Assembly (NCBI RefSeq): GCF_031450785.1
Contig: NZ_JARTWB010000002.1
Coordinates: forward strand, 558,001 to 622,000
Length of the DNA stretch: 64,000 nt
From: Caballeronia sp. LZ062
Lineage (GTDB): Bacteria > Pseudomonadota > Gammaproteobacteria > Burkholderiales > Burkholderiaceae
Reading direction: 5' to 3'
Positions 35,267-46,624 of the stretch are shown here, in pieces. Made by a program: the position numbers and the translations under genes. The notes below the pieces were generated by a model. The model saw only the letters and a program-made list of their open reading frames with translations, made no database searches and was not told the DNA's origin. The stretch's first letter is position 1, and each line of letters begins with the position of its first letter.

Positions 35267-36199
35267 ATGAAATTTGCGTTCGTTTTCCCGGGCCAAGGCT
35301 CGCAATCGATCGGCATGCTCAACGCATTCGCCGATCACGCCGTGGTGCGCGAGACGGTGCAGCAGGCATCGGATGCGCTCGGGCAGGATCTCGCCAAGCT
35401 GATCGCTGAAGGCCCGGCCGAAGAGCTCAATCTGACGACGAACACGCAGCCGGTCATGCTCACGGCGGCGTATGCCATTTACCGCGTGTGGGAAAAGGAA
35501 ACCGGCCTCACGCCCGCGCTGGTCGCGGGCCACAGCCTCGGCGAATACACGGCGCTGGTCGCGGCGGGCGCGCTCGCATTCGCTGACGCCGTGCCGCTCG
35601 TGCGCTTTCGCGCGCAGGCGATGCAAAGCGCGGTGCCGGTCGGCGAGGGCGGCATGGCCGCGATTCTCGGTCTCGACGACGACACCGTGCGCGCCGTGTG
35701 CGCCGAGAGCGCGTCGGCGGGCGTCGTGGAAGCGGTGAACTTCAATGCGCCGTCGCAAGTCGTGATCGCGGGCGCGAAGGCGGCTGTCGAAAAGGCGTGC
35801 GAAGTGGCGAAGGCGAAGGGCGCGAAACGCGCGTTGCCGCTGCCGGTGTCCGCGCCGTTCCATTCGTCGCTGCTCAAGCCGGCGTCGGACCAGTTGCGGG
35901 ACTATCTTGCCAACGTGCGCATCGAGCCGCCGCGCATTCCGCTGATCAATAACATCGATGTGGCCACCGTTTCGGACCCCGCCGCGATCAAGGACGCGCT
36001 CGTGCGTCAGGCCGCAGGTCCAGTGCGCTGGGTCGAGTGCGTGCAAGCCATGGCGCGCGAAGGCGTCACGCACGTGATCGAATGCGGTCCGGGCAAAGTG
36101 CTCGCGGGGCTCACGAAGCGCATCGACGGCAATCTCGTCGGCGGCGCGGTGTTCGATCCCGCCTCGCTCGAGGAAACGCGCAAACTGATCGCTGGATGA
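35267..36199 (+). CDS. fabD: malonyl-CoA:ACP transacylase
   Basis: 310 residues. It loads malonate on to the acyl carrier protein. FVFPGQGSQSIGML opens the protein, the nucleophile is Ser90 in AGHSLGEYTALVAAG, Arg is in VRFRAQAMQ, and the His is in LPVSAPFHSSLL. Length and order are those of Escherichia coli FabD. It precedes fabG by 11 bases. Confidence 0.97.
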   Translation: MKFAFVFPGQGSQSIGMLNAFADHAVVRETVQQASDALGQDLAKLIAEGPAEELNLTTNTQPVMLTAAYAIYRVWEKETGLTPALVAGHSLGEYTALVAAGALAFADAVPLVRFRAQAMQSAVPVGEGGMAAILGLDDDTVRAVCAESASAGVVEAVNFNAPSQVVIAGAKAAVEKACEVAKAKGAKRALPLPVSAPFHSSLLKPASDQLRDYLANVRIEPPRIPLINNIDVATVSDPAAIKDALVRQAAGPVRWVECVQAMAREGVTHVIECGPGKVLAGLTKRIDGNLVGGAVFDPASLEETRKLIAG

Positions 36200-36210
36200 G
36201 AGACAACGAC

Positions 36211-36951
36211 ATGAACTTGGACAATCAGGTAGCTATCGTCACGGGCGCGTCGCGCGGCATCGGGCGCGCCATCGCGCTGGAACTCGCTCGTCAGGGCGCG
36301 ACGGTCATCGGCACGGCCACGAGCGAAAGCGGCGCGGCGGGCATCAGCGAAGCGCTGGCGCAGGCGGGCGGCAAGGGCCGCGGCGCGGTGCTCAACGTGA
36401 ACGACGCCGCAGCGGCTGACGCGTTCATCGACGCTACCGTCAAGGAGTTCGGCGGCCTCGACGTGCTCGTGAACAACGCGGGCATCACGAAAGATCAGCT
36501 CGCCATGCGCATGAAGGACGACGAATTCGACGCCGTCGTCGACACGAATCTGCGCGCAGTCTTCCGTCTGTCACGCGCCGTCCTGCGCCCGATGATGAAG
36601 GCGCGCGGCGGGCGCATCATCAACATCACGTCGGTCGTCGGTTCCTCGGGTAATCCCGGTCAGGCGAACTACGCGGCGGCGAAGGCCGGCGTCGCGGGGA
36701 TGACGCGCGCGCTGGCACGCGAGATCGGCAGCCGCGGCATCACCGTGAACTGCATCGCGCCGGGTTTCATCGATACCGACATGACGAAGGTGCTGCCTGA
36801 AGAGCAGCGCACCGCGCTGACCGCGCAGATTCCGCTCGGCCGGCTCGGCAGTCCCGAGGACATCGCGCACGCGGTGGCGTTCCTCGCCTCGCCGTTTGCC
36901 GGCTACATCACGGGCACGACGCTACATGTGAACGGCGGCATGTACATGTAA
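36211..36951 (+). CDS. fabG: 3-oxoacyl-ACP reductase
   Basis: 246 residues, a short-chain dehydrogenase. The NADPH-binding VTGASRGIGRAIALELA is at the N-terminus, NNAG follows, and the catalytic Ser, Tyr and Lys lie in INITSVVGSSGNPGQANYAAAKAG. It reduces 3-oxoacyl-ACP in fatty-acid elongation. A start 15 bases earlier (MRDNDMN) overlaps the end of fabD and cannot be excluded. Confidence 0.95.
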   Translation: MNLDNQVAIVTGASRGIGRAIALELARQGATVIGTATSESGAAGISEALAQAGGKGRGAVLNVNDAAAADAFIDATVKEFGGLDVLVNNAGITKDQLAMRMKDDEFDAVVDTNLRAVFRLSRAVLRPMMKARGGRIINITSVVGSSGNPGQANYAAAKAGVAGMTRALAREIGSRGITVNCIAPGFIDTDMTKVLPEEQRTALTAQIPLGRLGSPEDIAHAVAFLASPFAGYITGTTLHVNGGMYM

Positions 36952-37138
36952 TAGGCATTTCGCCAAATTTCGCTTAATATCCGCGCGGCAGACGGGCGCG
37001 CAAAATGCTCTTACCGGCATGCGCGCCCCGTGGCAGCGCGGCAGCAACGAACGATGCAGGCCGTCCGCAGGCGCTTTGATGAAGCGCAGCAGGCGGCGAA
37101 GCATGGAACTGACGCGCCGTATTTTGCGGGTACAAACC

Positions 37139-37147
37139 TGATAAAAT
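37139..37147 (+). promoter_or_regulatory. extended -10 promoter for acpP
   Basis: TG-A-TAAAAT (37139-37147) is an extended -10 element some 45 bases before the acpP ATG; no good -35 is evident. A private promoter for acpP is expected because ACP is one of the most abundant proteins. Confidence 0.5.
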
Positions 37148-37191
37148 GCGCGCACTCGTATTTTTGAACTTTTAATCCCTCGGAGGGCTGC

Positions 37192-37431
37192 ATGGACAAT
37201 ATCGAACAGCGCGTGAAGAAGATCGTCGCCGAACAACTGGGCGTGGCGGAAGCGGAAATCAAGAACGAAGCATCGTTCGTGAACGATCTGGGCGCTGACT
37301 CGCTCGACACGGTCGAACTGGTGATGGCGCTGGAAGACGAGTTCGGCATGGAAATCCCCGATGAAGAAGCCGAGAAGATCACCACGGTTCAGCAAGCGAT
37401 CGACTACGCTCGCGCCAACGTCAAGGCCTAA
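37192..37431 (+). CDS. acpP: acyl carrier protein
   Basis: 79 residues, highly acidic. The phosphopantetheine attachment site is Ser37 in [17 protein letters not shown]. AcpS, encoded at 50363, would add the prosthetic group. The ribosome binding site (CGGAGGG) is strong, consistent with high expression. An intrinsic terminator follows and fabF is next. Confidence 0.98.
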
Positions 37432-37499
37432 GGCCGGACGCGCCAGCGACCCGTCGCTCTTCGAGCTTGAAGCATCGTCGCTGCAAAGACCGATTTAAC

Positions 37500-37550
37500 A
37501 GCCACAGGGCACACAGGGCGGTTTCCTGTGGCCGCTGTGGCTTTTGCTTT
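37500..37550 (+). terminator. intrinsic terminator after acpP
   Basis: AGCCACAG (37500-37507) pairs with CTGTGGCT (37535-37542) around an inner CACAGG / CCTGTG helix, and the stem is followed by a T-rich run. It probably lowers transcription from acpP into fabF. Confidence 0.65.
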
Positions 37551-37577
37551 CTGTCATTCTATGGATAAGGGGTTACC

Positions 37578-38816
37578 GTGAGCCGTCGTCGAGTTGTTGT
37601 TACAGGCCTTGGGCTCGTTTCGCCTGTCGGCAATACCGTTGCCGACGGCTGGGCCAATCTGGTGGCGGGCAAGTCGGGCATCGCCAACATCACGAAGTTC
37701 GACGCCGCGAACTTCTCCACGCGTTTCGCGGGCGAGGTGAAGGGCTTCAACATCGAAGACTACATGCCCGCCAAGGAAGCGCGCCACATGGATACCTTCA
37801 TCCATTACGGCTTCGCGGCGGGCGTTCAGGCGATGCAGGACAGCGGCCTCGCGATCACCGACGAAAACGCGGAGCGCGTGGGCGTCGTGGTCGGCTCGGG
37901 CATTGGCGGGCTGCCGATGATCGAAGTCACGCAAACGGAACTGCTCAATCGCGGCCCGCGCCGCATCTCGCCGTTCTTCGTTCCGGCGTCGATCATCAAC
38001 ATGATCTCCGGCCATCTGTCGATCCGCTTCGGCCTGAAGGGTCCGAATCTGTCGATGGTCACGGCGTGTACCACAGGCCTGCATTGCATCGGTGAAGCGT
38101 CGCGTCTGATCGAATACGGCGACGCCGACGTGATGGTCGCGGGCGGCGCGGAAGCGACGGTTTCCCCGCTCGGCATCGGCGGATTCGCGGCGGCGCGCGC
38201 GCTTTCGCAGCGCAACGACGACCCGGCGACTGCCAGCCGCCCGTGGGACACGGATCGCGACGGCTTCGTGCTCGGCGAAGGCGCGGGCGTCATGGTGCTC
38301 GAAGAATACGAGCATGCCAAAGCGCGCGGCGCGAAGATCTACGCGGAAGTGCTCGGCTACGGCATGAGCGGCGACGCATATCACATGACTGCGCCGCCCG
38401 AAGACGGCGACGGCGGCCGCCGCGCGATGGTCAACGCGCTCAAGAACGCCAAGGTCAACGCCAACGAAGTCAGCTACGTGAACGCGCACGGCACGTCCAC
38501 GCCGCTTGGCGACATCGCGGAAACCATCGGCATCAAGCGCGCGCTCGGCGATCACGCAAAGAACGTCGTGGTGAACTCCACGAAGTCGATGACCGGGCAC
38601 CTGCTCGGCGGCGCGGGCGGGCTGGAGTCGGTGTTCACGGTGCTTGCCGTGCATCATCAAATCTCGCCGCCGACCATCAACATCTTTAATCAGGACCCGC
38701 AGTGCGACCTCGATTACTGCGCGAACACGGCGCGGGAAATGAAGATCGACGTCGCGGTGAAGAACTCGTTCGGCTTCGGCGGCACGAACGGCTCGCTCGT
38801 CTTCAAGCGTTTCTGA
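37578..38816 (+). CDS. fabF: beta-ketoacyl-ACP synthase II
   Basis: 412 residues from a GTG. The condensing-enzyme triad is Cys164 ([10 protein letters not shown]), one His in [11 protein letters not shown] and a second in [27 protein letters not shown] near the end is typical. FabF elongates fatty acids and makes vaccenate. It closes the fab cluster; a YgfX-like gene follows after 31 bases. Confidence 0.97.
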   Translation: MSRRRVVVTGLGLVSPVGNTVADGWANLVAGKSGIANITKFDAANFSTRFAGEVKGFNIEDYMPAKEARHMDTFIHYGFAAGVQAMQDSGLAITDENAERVGVVVGSGIGGLPMIEVTQTELLNRGPRRISPFFVPASIINMISGHLSIRFGLKGPNLSMVTACTTGLHCIGEASRLIEYGDADVMVAGGAEATVSPLGIGGFAAARALSQRNDDPATASRPWDTDRDGFVLGEGAGVMVLEEYEHAKARGAKIYAEVLGYGMSGDAYHMTAPPEDGDGGRRAMVNALKNAKVNANEVSYVNAHGTSTPLGDIAETIGIKRALGDHAKNVVVNSTKSMTGHLLGGAGGLESVFTVLAVHHQISPPTINIFNQDPQCDLDYCANTAREMKIDVAVKNSFGFGGTNGSLVFKRF

Positions 38817-38847
38817 GCACGGCGCGCTCGTCGGAAGGGGAAATGCG

Positions 38848-39312
38848 ATGACGGGCGTGCGCGTGAATGGGCCGTATCGGGAAACGGGCACACCGCCTGG
38901 CATCCCGATGCGGCCTTCGCGTTTTCTGCTCGGGGCGCTCATCGGTTTTGCCGTGCTGACTGACGCGGCGGTCGTCCAGGCCGTCTTCGCGCTTGCCGGG
39001 CCGTTTCACGCGACAGTCGCGGCACTCGCGTGTCTAGCCGTCCTCGCGCTCGCCGGCGTGCGCTGGGCGCGCCGCCAGCCGGCCGCCATCGCGTTGCATG
39101 CCGATGGCGTCACGCTGTGGACTCGGGCGGGGGAGGCGCAGTACTGGCGCATCGTCGGCTGTGCGCAGTGGAGCGCGCGGCTTGTCGCGCTCACGTTGTC
39201 ATCGGGAAAACGCAGGCCGCGCAGGCTTCTCGTGGCAGCAGATTCCCTCGATTCCGACTCCTTCCGCCAGCTTGCCGTGCGCGCCCGCCGCGCCGCGAGC
39301 GCGTACCTGTAA
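38848..39312 (+). CDS. small membrane protein, YgfX-like
   Basis: 154 residues. After a hydrophilic N-terminus two adjacent transmembrane segments are present (FLLGALIGFAVLTDAAVVQAV and ATVAALACLAVLALAGV), then a soluble Trp-containing tail (IALHADGVTLWTRAGEAQYW). This layout resembles YgfX family proteins. It sits between fabF and rpoE. An ATG at 38908 (MRPSRFLLG) would shorten the N-terminus and may be the true start. Confidence 0.65.
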   Translation: MTGVRVNGPYRETGTPPGIPMRPSRFLLGALIGFAVLTDAAVVQAVFALAGPFHATVAALACLAVLALAGVRWARRQPAAIALHADGVTLWTRAGEAQYWRIVGCAQWSARLVALTLSSGKRRPRRLLVAADSLDSDSFRQLAVRARRAASAYL

Positions 39313-39407
39313 CGACTGTAACGGTCGATGAGCATCCGGGATAACGCGAAGTCGGTGAGGCTACAATAGCCGTCCGCGCAACAGCCCCTAGTCAAACGGA
39401 TTCCCAG

Positions 39408-40007
39408 GTGAGCGAAAAAGAAATCGACCAACTGCTGGTCGAACGCGTGCAGAAGGGCGACAAAGCCGCGTTCGAACTGCTGGTCGCCAAATACCACCGC
39501 AAGATCATTCGACTGATTTCGCGCCTCGTGCGCGATCCCGCCGAAGTCGAGGACGTCGCCCAGGACGCCTTCGTCAAAGCCTACCGCGCGCTGCCGCAAT
39601 TCCGCGGCGAATCCGCGTTCTACACCTGGCTGTACCGCATCGCCGTCAATACCGCGAAGAACTACCTTGCCACGCAGGGACGCCGCGCTCCCACTTCTAC
39701 CGAAGCAGATGCGGAAGAAGCGGAAACTTTCTCCGACGCCGACCAACTAAGGGATATCAACACGCCCGAGTCGATGTTGATGAGCAAGCAGATCGCTGAA
39801 ACGGTCAATGCTGCGATGGCACTGCTGCCCGAGGAATTGCGCACCGCCATCACGCTCCGGGAAATCGAAGGATTGAGTTACGAGGAAATCGCGGAGATGA
39901 TGGACTGCCCGATCGGCACCGTCAGATCGAGAATTTTCCGTGCTCGGGAAGCCATTGCGGCAAAATTGCGTCCGTTGTTGGACACTCCCGAAGGCAAACG
40001 CTGGTAA
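39408..40007 (+). CDS. rpoE: RNA polymerase sigma factor RpoE (AlgU)
   Basis: 199 residues from a GTG. Extracytoplasmic-function sigma factor: region 2 (KYHRKIIRLISRLVRDPAEVEDVAQDAF, with the -10 binding residues) and region 4 (LPEELRTAITLREIEGLSYEEIAEMMDCPIGTVRSR). It drives the envelope-stress response. rseA, rseB and mucD follow in order, the standard sigma-E operon. Confidence 0.96.
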   Translation: MSEKEIDQLLVERVQKGDKAAFELLVAKYHRKIIRLISRLVRDPAEVEDVAQDAFVKAYRALPQFRGESAFYTWLYRIAVNTAKNYLATQGRRAPTSTEADAEEAETFSDADQLRDINTPESMLMSKQIAETVNAAMALLPEELRTAITLREIEGLSYEEIAEMMDCPIGTVRSRIFRAREAIAAKLRPLLDTPEGKRW

Positions 40008-40091
40008 GACGGCTGAGAACTGCGGGGCAGGGACGCGATATCTGGGTTAGTTGGTGTCACTACGGCTGGTTTCGAAGGATTGGGGAGCATC

Positions 40092-40730
40092 ATGGGGTCG
40101 GTCTCGATGCAAGCGCAGGCAAATTCGCAGGCACACTCGCGCGGGGAACGCATGTCGGCGTTCGTCGACGGTGAATCGCTGGGCGAAATCGGAAACATCG
40201 GTCAGTTTCTCGCGGAACTGGCCAGCGAGGACCGCGCGGCGTGGTCCGACTATCACCTGATCGGCGACGCCTTGCGCTCCGACGATCTGGCGGAAAGCCC
40301 GGCGCGTAGCCGCGCGTTCATGGCGTCCTTCGCGGCGCGCTTCGAGGCCGAAGCGCACGTTCTGGCGCCTGCGGCATCGGCTTCGGCGCAGAAGGCGCGC
40401 GGCGGCATGCTGCGCCGGCGCGTGGTTCCGGCGTTCGCGGTGGCGGCCGCAGCGGCCACCCTCACGTGGATCGTCGTGCCGCAGTTGCAGGGCGTCGGTT
40501 TCCACTCGGGCGCGCAAGTCGCGAGCGTCGCCCAGCCGGATTCGGTGCAACGCGTCGCGCTCGCATCCATGCCGGCGGCGACCACCGCCGCGCCGGTTGT
40601 CGAAGCCAACATCATCCGTGACGCGAACCTCGATCAATACCTGGAAGCGCATCAGCAGTTCTCGCAGCAGCCTGCGATGCCCGGCGCCATGCCACTGATT
40701 CGCGCCGCGGTGACAACGCAGAGCCAATAA
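40092..40730 (+). CDS. rseA: anti-sigma-E factor RseA (MucA)
   Basis: 212 residues from the ATG at 40092 with GGGGAG upstream. The N-terminal cytoplasmic part (MSAFVDGESLGEIGNIGQFL, then AAWSDYHLIGDALRSDDL) is the sigma-binding domain. A transmembrane helix follows (VVPAFAVAAAAATLTWIVV), then a periplasmic tail cut by site-1 protease under stress. It holds RpoE at the membrane. Confidence 0.93.
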   Translation: MGSVSMQAQANSQAHSRGERMSAFVDGESLGEIGNIGQFLAELASEDRAAWSDYHLIGDALRSDDLAESPARSRAFMASFAARFEAEAHVLAPAASASAQKARGGMLRRRVVPAFAVAAAAATLTWIVVPQLQGVGFHSGAQVASVAQPDSVQRVALASMPAATTAAPVVEANIIRDANLDQYLEAHQQFSQQPAMPGAMPLIRAAVTTQSQ

Positions 40731-40742
40731 CTGAAGGCAGGT

Positions 40743-41774
40743 GTGCGGTTGAATAAAACTAGATATTGGGGGCGGCTGCCGGCATTGATGGTTTGCGCAG
40801 CCGCGTTGTTGTGCGCGGCATCGGCTTCTTTCGCTGACAGCGGCAACGCGCCGGATCGCAAGACCGCCGCCAACCTGCTCAACCGCATTCAGGAAGCGGC
40901 CCAGCAGCAGAATTACGAGGGCACGTTTTTATATCAGCGGGGCGCGACGGTGCAGTCGTCGCGTATCACGCACGTCGCCACGCACGGCGACGGCGATTAC
41001 GAATCGGTCGAAAGTCTCGACGGCGCGCCGCGCCGAATGCTGCGCCACGACGACGACATGCTCACGTTCGTGCCGGAGCGGCATCTGCTCGTGATGGAGC
41101 ATCGGCAGAGCAAGGACTCGTTCCCTTCGCTGCTCGCCACGAGCGGCGATCAGGTACTGGCGGTGTACGAGCCGAAGCTGCTCGGAAACGACCGCGTCGC
41201 GGGCATCGAGAGTCAGGTGGTGGAACTCGACCCGAAAGATTCCTATCGTTTCGCCTACAAACTCTGGTCGGACGCGAAGACCGGATTGCTGCTGCGCGCC
41301 CAGACGCTCGATCCGGACGGCCAGGTCCTCGAACAACTTTCGTTCTCGCAGGTGCGTATCGGCGGTGCAATCGACAAGGCGTCGATTGCAAACGGCATGC
41401 GCGCCACAGCGGGGTGGAACATCGTGCGCCCGCCCGTGCAGCCGGTCGACCTGCAGGCTCAGGGCTGGCAGATCAAGCCATCCATTCCCGGCTTCAAGCT
41501 GATTCGGCAACTTCGCCGGCCAATGGCGTCGAGCGAGCAGGGCCAGCCGCCGATTCCGGTCGATCAGGCGGTGTTCTCTGACGGCCTCGCCGCCATTTCG
41601 GTGTTCGTCGAACCGGTCGAGAAGAACTCCCGCAAGGAAGGCGCGGGCAACAGCGGCGCCACGCATGTGCTCGTGAAGCGTCGCGGCGATTTCTGGATTA
41701 CTTTGCTGGGTGAAGTGCCGCAAGCCACGTTGCGGCAATTTGCTTCTACCATAGAATACAAGCCTTCCAAGTAA
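40743..41774 (+). CDS. rseB: sigma-E regulatory protein RseB (MucB)
   Basis: 343 residues from a GTG with GAAGG upstream. A signal peptide (MRLNKTRYWGRLPALMVCAAALLCAAS, cut near SASFA) is followed by the LolA-like N-domain (NYEGTFLYQRGATVQSSRITHV) and the C-domain (GFKLIRQLRRPM to VQAVFSDGLAAISVFVE-like). RseB binds RseA in the periplasm and guards it from cleavage. Confidence 0.93.
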   Translation: MRLNKTRYWGRLPALMVCAAALLCAASASFADSGNAPDRKTAANLLNRIQEAAQQQNYEGTFLYQRGATVQSSRITHVATHGDGDYESVESLDGAPRRMLRHDDDMLTFVPERHLLVMEHRQSKDSFPSLLATSGDQVLAVYEPKLLGNDRVAGIESQVVELDPKDSYRFAYKLWSDAKTGLLLRAQTLDPDGQVLEQLSFSQVRIGGAIDKASIANGMRATAGWNIVRPPVQPVDLQAQGWQIKPSIPGFKLIRQLRRPMASSEQGQPPIPVDQAVFSDGLAAISVFVEPVEKNSRKEGAGNSGATHVLVKRRGDFWITLLGEVPQATLRQFASTIEYKPSK

Positions 41775-41796
41775 TCGATCCCTCGGCCTTCCATCC

Positions 41797-43350
41797 ATGA
41801 GCAACTACTCGCTGCGCAAGTTCATCGCGGCCGCGGCGCTCGCCGTGTGCCTGCCGTTCATTTCGCATACGGCGGCGGCAGCGCCCACGGTGAACCTGCC
41901 GGACTTCACGTCGCTCGTCGACAAAGTCGGGCCTTCGGTCGTGAACATCCGCACGACGTCGCGCGTCGGTTCGTCGGGCGAGATGCGCGGCTTACCGCCG
42001 GGCCTCGACGAAGGCGACATGTCCGAGTTCTTCCGGCGCTTCTTCGGCATCCCGATGCCGGGGCAGCCGGGCTCGCCGCGCGGTAACGGTGGCGGGGGTG
42101 GCGGCGGTAACGGCGGTGGCGGCAGCGGAGGCGATCAGGGCAAAGGCGGCAGCCGCAGCATTCCGCCCGACGACAGTCAGGACAACTCGGAGCAGAGCAG
42201 CGGCGTCGGCTCGGGCTTCATCCTGTCGACGGACGGCTACGTGATGACCAACGCACACGTCGTCGACGACGCGGACACCATCTACGTCACGCTCACGGAC
42301 AAGCGCGAGTTCAAGGCGCGGCTCGTCGGCGTGGACGAGCGCACGGACGTCGCGGTCGTTAAGATCAGCGCGTCGAATCTGCCGGCCATCACCATCGGCG
42401 ATTCGAACAAGGTGCGGGTCGGCGAATGGGTGCTCGCCATCGGCTCGCCGTTCGGCCTCGACAACACGGTGACGGCCGGCATCGTCAGCGCGAAGGGCCG
42501 CGACACGGGCGATTACCTGCCGTTCATCCAGACCGACGTCGCGGTGAATCCTGGCAATTCGGGCGGTCCGCTCATCAACATGGCGGGCGAGGTCATCGGC
42601 ATCAATTCGCAGATCTACAGCCGCACCGGCGGTTTCATGGGCATTTCGTTTGCCATTCCGATCGACGAGGCGATGCGCGTCGCGGATCAGCTGAAGACGA
42701 CGGGCAAGGTCACGCGCGGCCGTATTGCCGTCGCCATCGGCGAAGTGACGAAGGACGTGGCCGATTCGCTCGGCTTGCCGAAGGCGCAGGGCGCGCTCGT
42801 CAGCAGCGTCGAGGCGGGCGGTCCGGCCGACAAGGCGGGCATCCAGCCGGGCGACATCATCCTCAAGTTCAACGGCGCGAACGTGGATACGGCGACCGAC
42901 CTGCCGCGCATGGTCGGCGACAGCAAGCCGGGCATGAAAGCGACGATCACGATCTGGCGCAAGGGCCAGTCGCGCGATCTGCCGATCACCATCGCGGAAA
43001 TGCAGCCGGATAAGGTCGCGAAGACCGAGCAGCGCCGCGCGCCGCAGCCGAAGGAGCGCGCGAGCAATTCGCTCGGCCTCGCGGTGAGCGACATTCCGGC
43101 CGACCAGAAGAAGGCGCTCAAGCTCACGAGCGGCGTGCAGGTGGATGCGGTTGAAGGGCCGGCGGCTCGCGCGGGCTTCCAGAAGGGCGACATCATCATG
43201 CGGATCGGCGACACGGACATCACGAGCGCAAAGCAGTTCGAATCGGTCGCGCAAGGTCTGGACGCGAGCAAGATGGTCGCGATTCTCGTGCGCCGTGGCG
43301 ACAACACGCAGTTCGTGCCAGTGCGCCCGCGCGTGCCGGCGCAGAAGTGA
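41797..43350 (+). CDS. mucD: periplasmic serine protease MucD (DegP/HtrA type)
   Basis: 517 residues. A signal peptide ends near AAAAPTV. The trypsin-like domain has catalytic His154 (TNAHVVDDAD), Asp184 (ERTDVAVVKI) and Ser255 (NPGNSGGPLI). Two PDZ domains follow (about 295-385 and 415-505), with GVQVDAVEGPAARAGFQKGD in the second. A very Gly-rich loop (about residues 96-125) precedes the catalytic His. It degrades misfolded envelope proteins and tunes sigma-E. It is the fourth gene of the rpoE operon. Confidence 0.96.
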   Translation: MSNYSLRKFIAAAALAVCLPFISHTAAAAPTVNLPDFTSLVDKVGPSVVNIRTTSRVGSSGEMRGLPPGLDEGDMSEFFRRFFGIPMPGQPGSPRGNGGGGGGGNGGGGSGGDQGKGGSRSIPPDDSQDNSEQSSGVGSGFILSTDGYVMTNAHVVDDADTIYVTLTDKREFKARLVGVDERTDVAVVKISASNLPAITIGDSNKVRVGEWVLAIGSPFGLDNTVTAGIVSAKGRDTGDYLPFIQTDVAVNPGNSGGPLINMAGEVIGINSQIYSRTGGFMGISFAIPIDEAMRVADQLKTTGKVTRGRIAVAIGEVTKDVADSLGLPKAQGALVSSVEAGGPADKAGIQPGDIILKFNGANVDTATDLPRMVGDSKPGMKATITIWRKGQSRDLPITIAEMQPDKVAKTEQRRAPQPKERASNSLGLAVSDIPADQKKALKLTSGVQVDAVEGPAARAGFQKGDIIMRIGDTDITSAKQFESVAQGLDASKMVAILVRRGDNTQFVPVRPRVPAQK

Positions 43351-43357
43351 CGCCGCA

Positions 43358-43618
43358 ATGACGAGGCACGAAGGCGCGCGGTTCGTTCTCTACGGCCGCG
43401 CGTGGTGCCATCTCTGTGAGGACATGCGCGCCGAGCTTGAGCCGATTGCCCAACGCTTCAACGCGGCGATCGAGTGGATCGACATCGACGAAGATCCACT
43501 CCTGGAAGCGCGCTACAACGAGCGTGTGCCGGTGCTGATGCTGGACGGCCTTGAGTTGTGTGAGCACCGGCTGGACGCGCAAGCCGTCCATTCGGCGCTC
43601 TCGGCGCGGCGCGCTTGA
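43358..43618 (+). CDS. glutaredoxin family protein
   Basis: 86 residues. The thioredoxin-like fold begins ARFVLYGRAWCHLCEDM, where the redox Cys pair is C-x2-C (CHLC). VPVLMLDGLELCEHRLDA contains the cis-Pro and a further Cys. It is 7 bases after mucD and is probably the last gene of the sigma-E operon; protein-disulphide or glutathione targets are unknown. Confidence 0.88.
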   Translation: MTRHEGARFVLYGRAWCHLCEDMRAELEPIAQRFNAAIEWIDIDEDPLLEARYNERVPVLMLDGLELCEHRLDAQAVHSALSARRA

Positions 43619-43690
43619 AACCGCCGCACGCCGAAAACGCCTGTGCACCCCCTTTTCGGCTAAAATGCAGAAGTTTTCCCCCAATTTTTC

Positions 43691-43726
43691 AAGGCGTGCT
43701 CCGCATGTGTGAGGGCGCGCCTTTTT
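43691..43726 (+). terminator. hairpin with T-run before lepA (terminator or attenuator)
   Basis: AAGGCGTGCT (43691-43700) can pair with the segment ending CGCGCCTT (43714-43723), 10 pairs including two G-U, followed by more T. It may end the sigma-E operon. A TAAAAT element at 43661-43666 lies upstream, so it could also lie in the lepA leader. Confidence 0.5.
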
Positions 43727-43743
43727 CGCTTGATCGGCACTGA

Positions 43744-45534
<1,791 letters not shown>

Positions 45535-45591
45535 CGTTCGCGCGCTGGCAGGCGCAGAACAACAACCGACGATAACAACTGGAAGCGATTG

Positions 45592-46485
45592 ATGAATTTC
45601 GCATTGATTCTCTTGATCCTCGTCGTGGTGACGGGCATTGCATGGGTGCTGGACAAACTGGTGTTCGTTAAGCAGCGCCGGCGCGCCGCGGACGCGGCGG
45701 TCGCCGAGTTCGACCGCCAGCAGGAACGCGTCGGCGAGCGTTTCGCCGATGAAAACGCCGATCAGACGCGCGCGCGCCTGCGCAACGAGGCGCTGCGCCA
45801 GCCGTGGTGGCTCGAATACACGGCCAGCTTCTTCCCGGTGATTCTCGCGGTGTTCGTCGTGCGCTCGTTCATCATCGAGCCGTTCAAGATTCCGTCCGGG
45901 TCGATGGTGCCGACGCTGCTCGTCGGCGACTTCATTCTTGTGAACAAATACGAGTACGGTCTGCGCCTGCCGATCAGCAACACGAAGCTGACGCAAGGCA
46001 AGCCACTCACGCGCGGCGATGTCGTCGTGTTCCGCTATCCGAAAGACGAATCGGTCGACTACATCAAGCGCGTAATCGGCCTGCCGGGCGATACCGTCGC
46101 GTACGAAAACAAGCAGCTCACGATCAACGGCAAGCCGGTGCCGGAAACGCCGCAGCCGGACTACTTCGACGACGAGCGCATCGGCTACGCAAAGCAATTC
46201 GTCGAAGATCTCAACGGCCGCAAGAACGCCATCCTGAACAATCCGCAAGTGCCGCCGTTCGTCGTCGGCGCGGACGACTTTCCGTATCGCGACAACTGCG
46301 TCTACAACGCGCAAGGCGTGACCTGCAAGGTGCCGCCGGGCCATTACTTCATGATGGGCGACAACCGCGACAACAGCGCCGACAGCCGCTACTGGGGCTT
46401 CGTGCCGGATAACAACATCGTCGGCCGCGCGTTCTTCATCTGGATGAACTTCAGCAACCTGAAGCGCATCGGCTCGTTCGAGTGA
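45592..46485 (+). CDS. lepB: signal peptidase I
   Basis: 297 residues. Two N-terminal membrane helices, then the periplasmic catalytic part: Ser104 in [14 protein letters not shown] and Lys159 in [14 protein letters not shown] form the catalytic dyad; [18 protein letters not shown] is box E. It cleaves signal peptides from exported proteins. The ATG at 45592 is preferred to the adjacent TTG. Confidence 0.97.
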   Translation: MNFALILLILVVVTGIAWVLDKLVFVKQRRRAADAAVAEFDRQQERVGERFADENADQTRARLRNEALRQPWWLEYTASFFPVILAVFVVRSFIIEPFKIPSGSMVPTLLVGDFILVNKYEYGLRLPISNTKLTQGKPLTRGDVVVFRYPKDESVDYIKRVIGLPGDTVAYENKQLTINGKPVPETPQPDYFDDERIGYAKQFVEDLNGRKNAILNNPQVPPFVVGADDFPYRDNCVYNAQGVTCKVPPGHYFMMGDNRDNSADSRYWGFVPDNNIVGRAFFIWMNFSNLKRIGSFE

Positions 46486-46624
46486 TTCATCGCGGTGCCG
46501 TCGCGCACGCGTCGGCGCTGCTTCGAAATGGCGTGAAGAAGCGCGGCTAAGACCGTCTCGCCACGCGTTTTCCCGGCTCGCCGGGCGGAATCGGCCGCCT
46601 GCGCGGGCGCGTTATACTCTGTCC

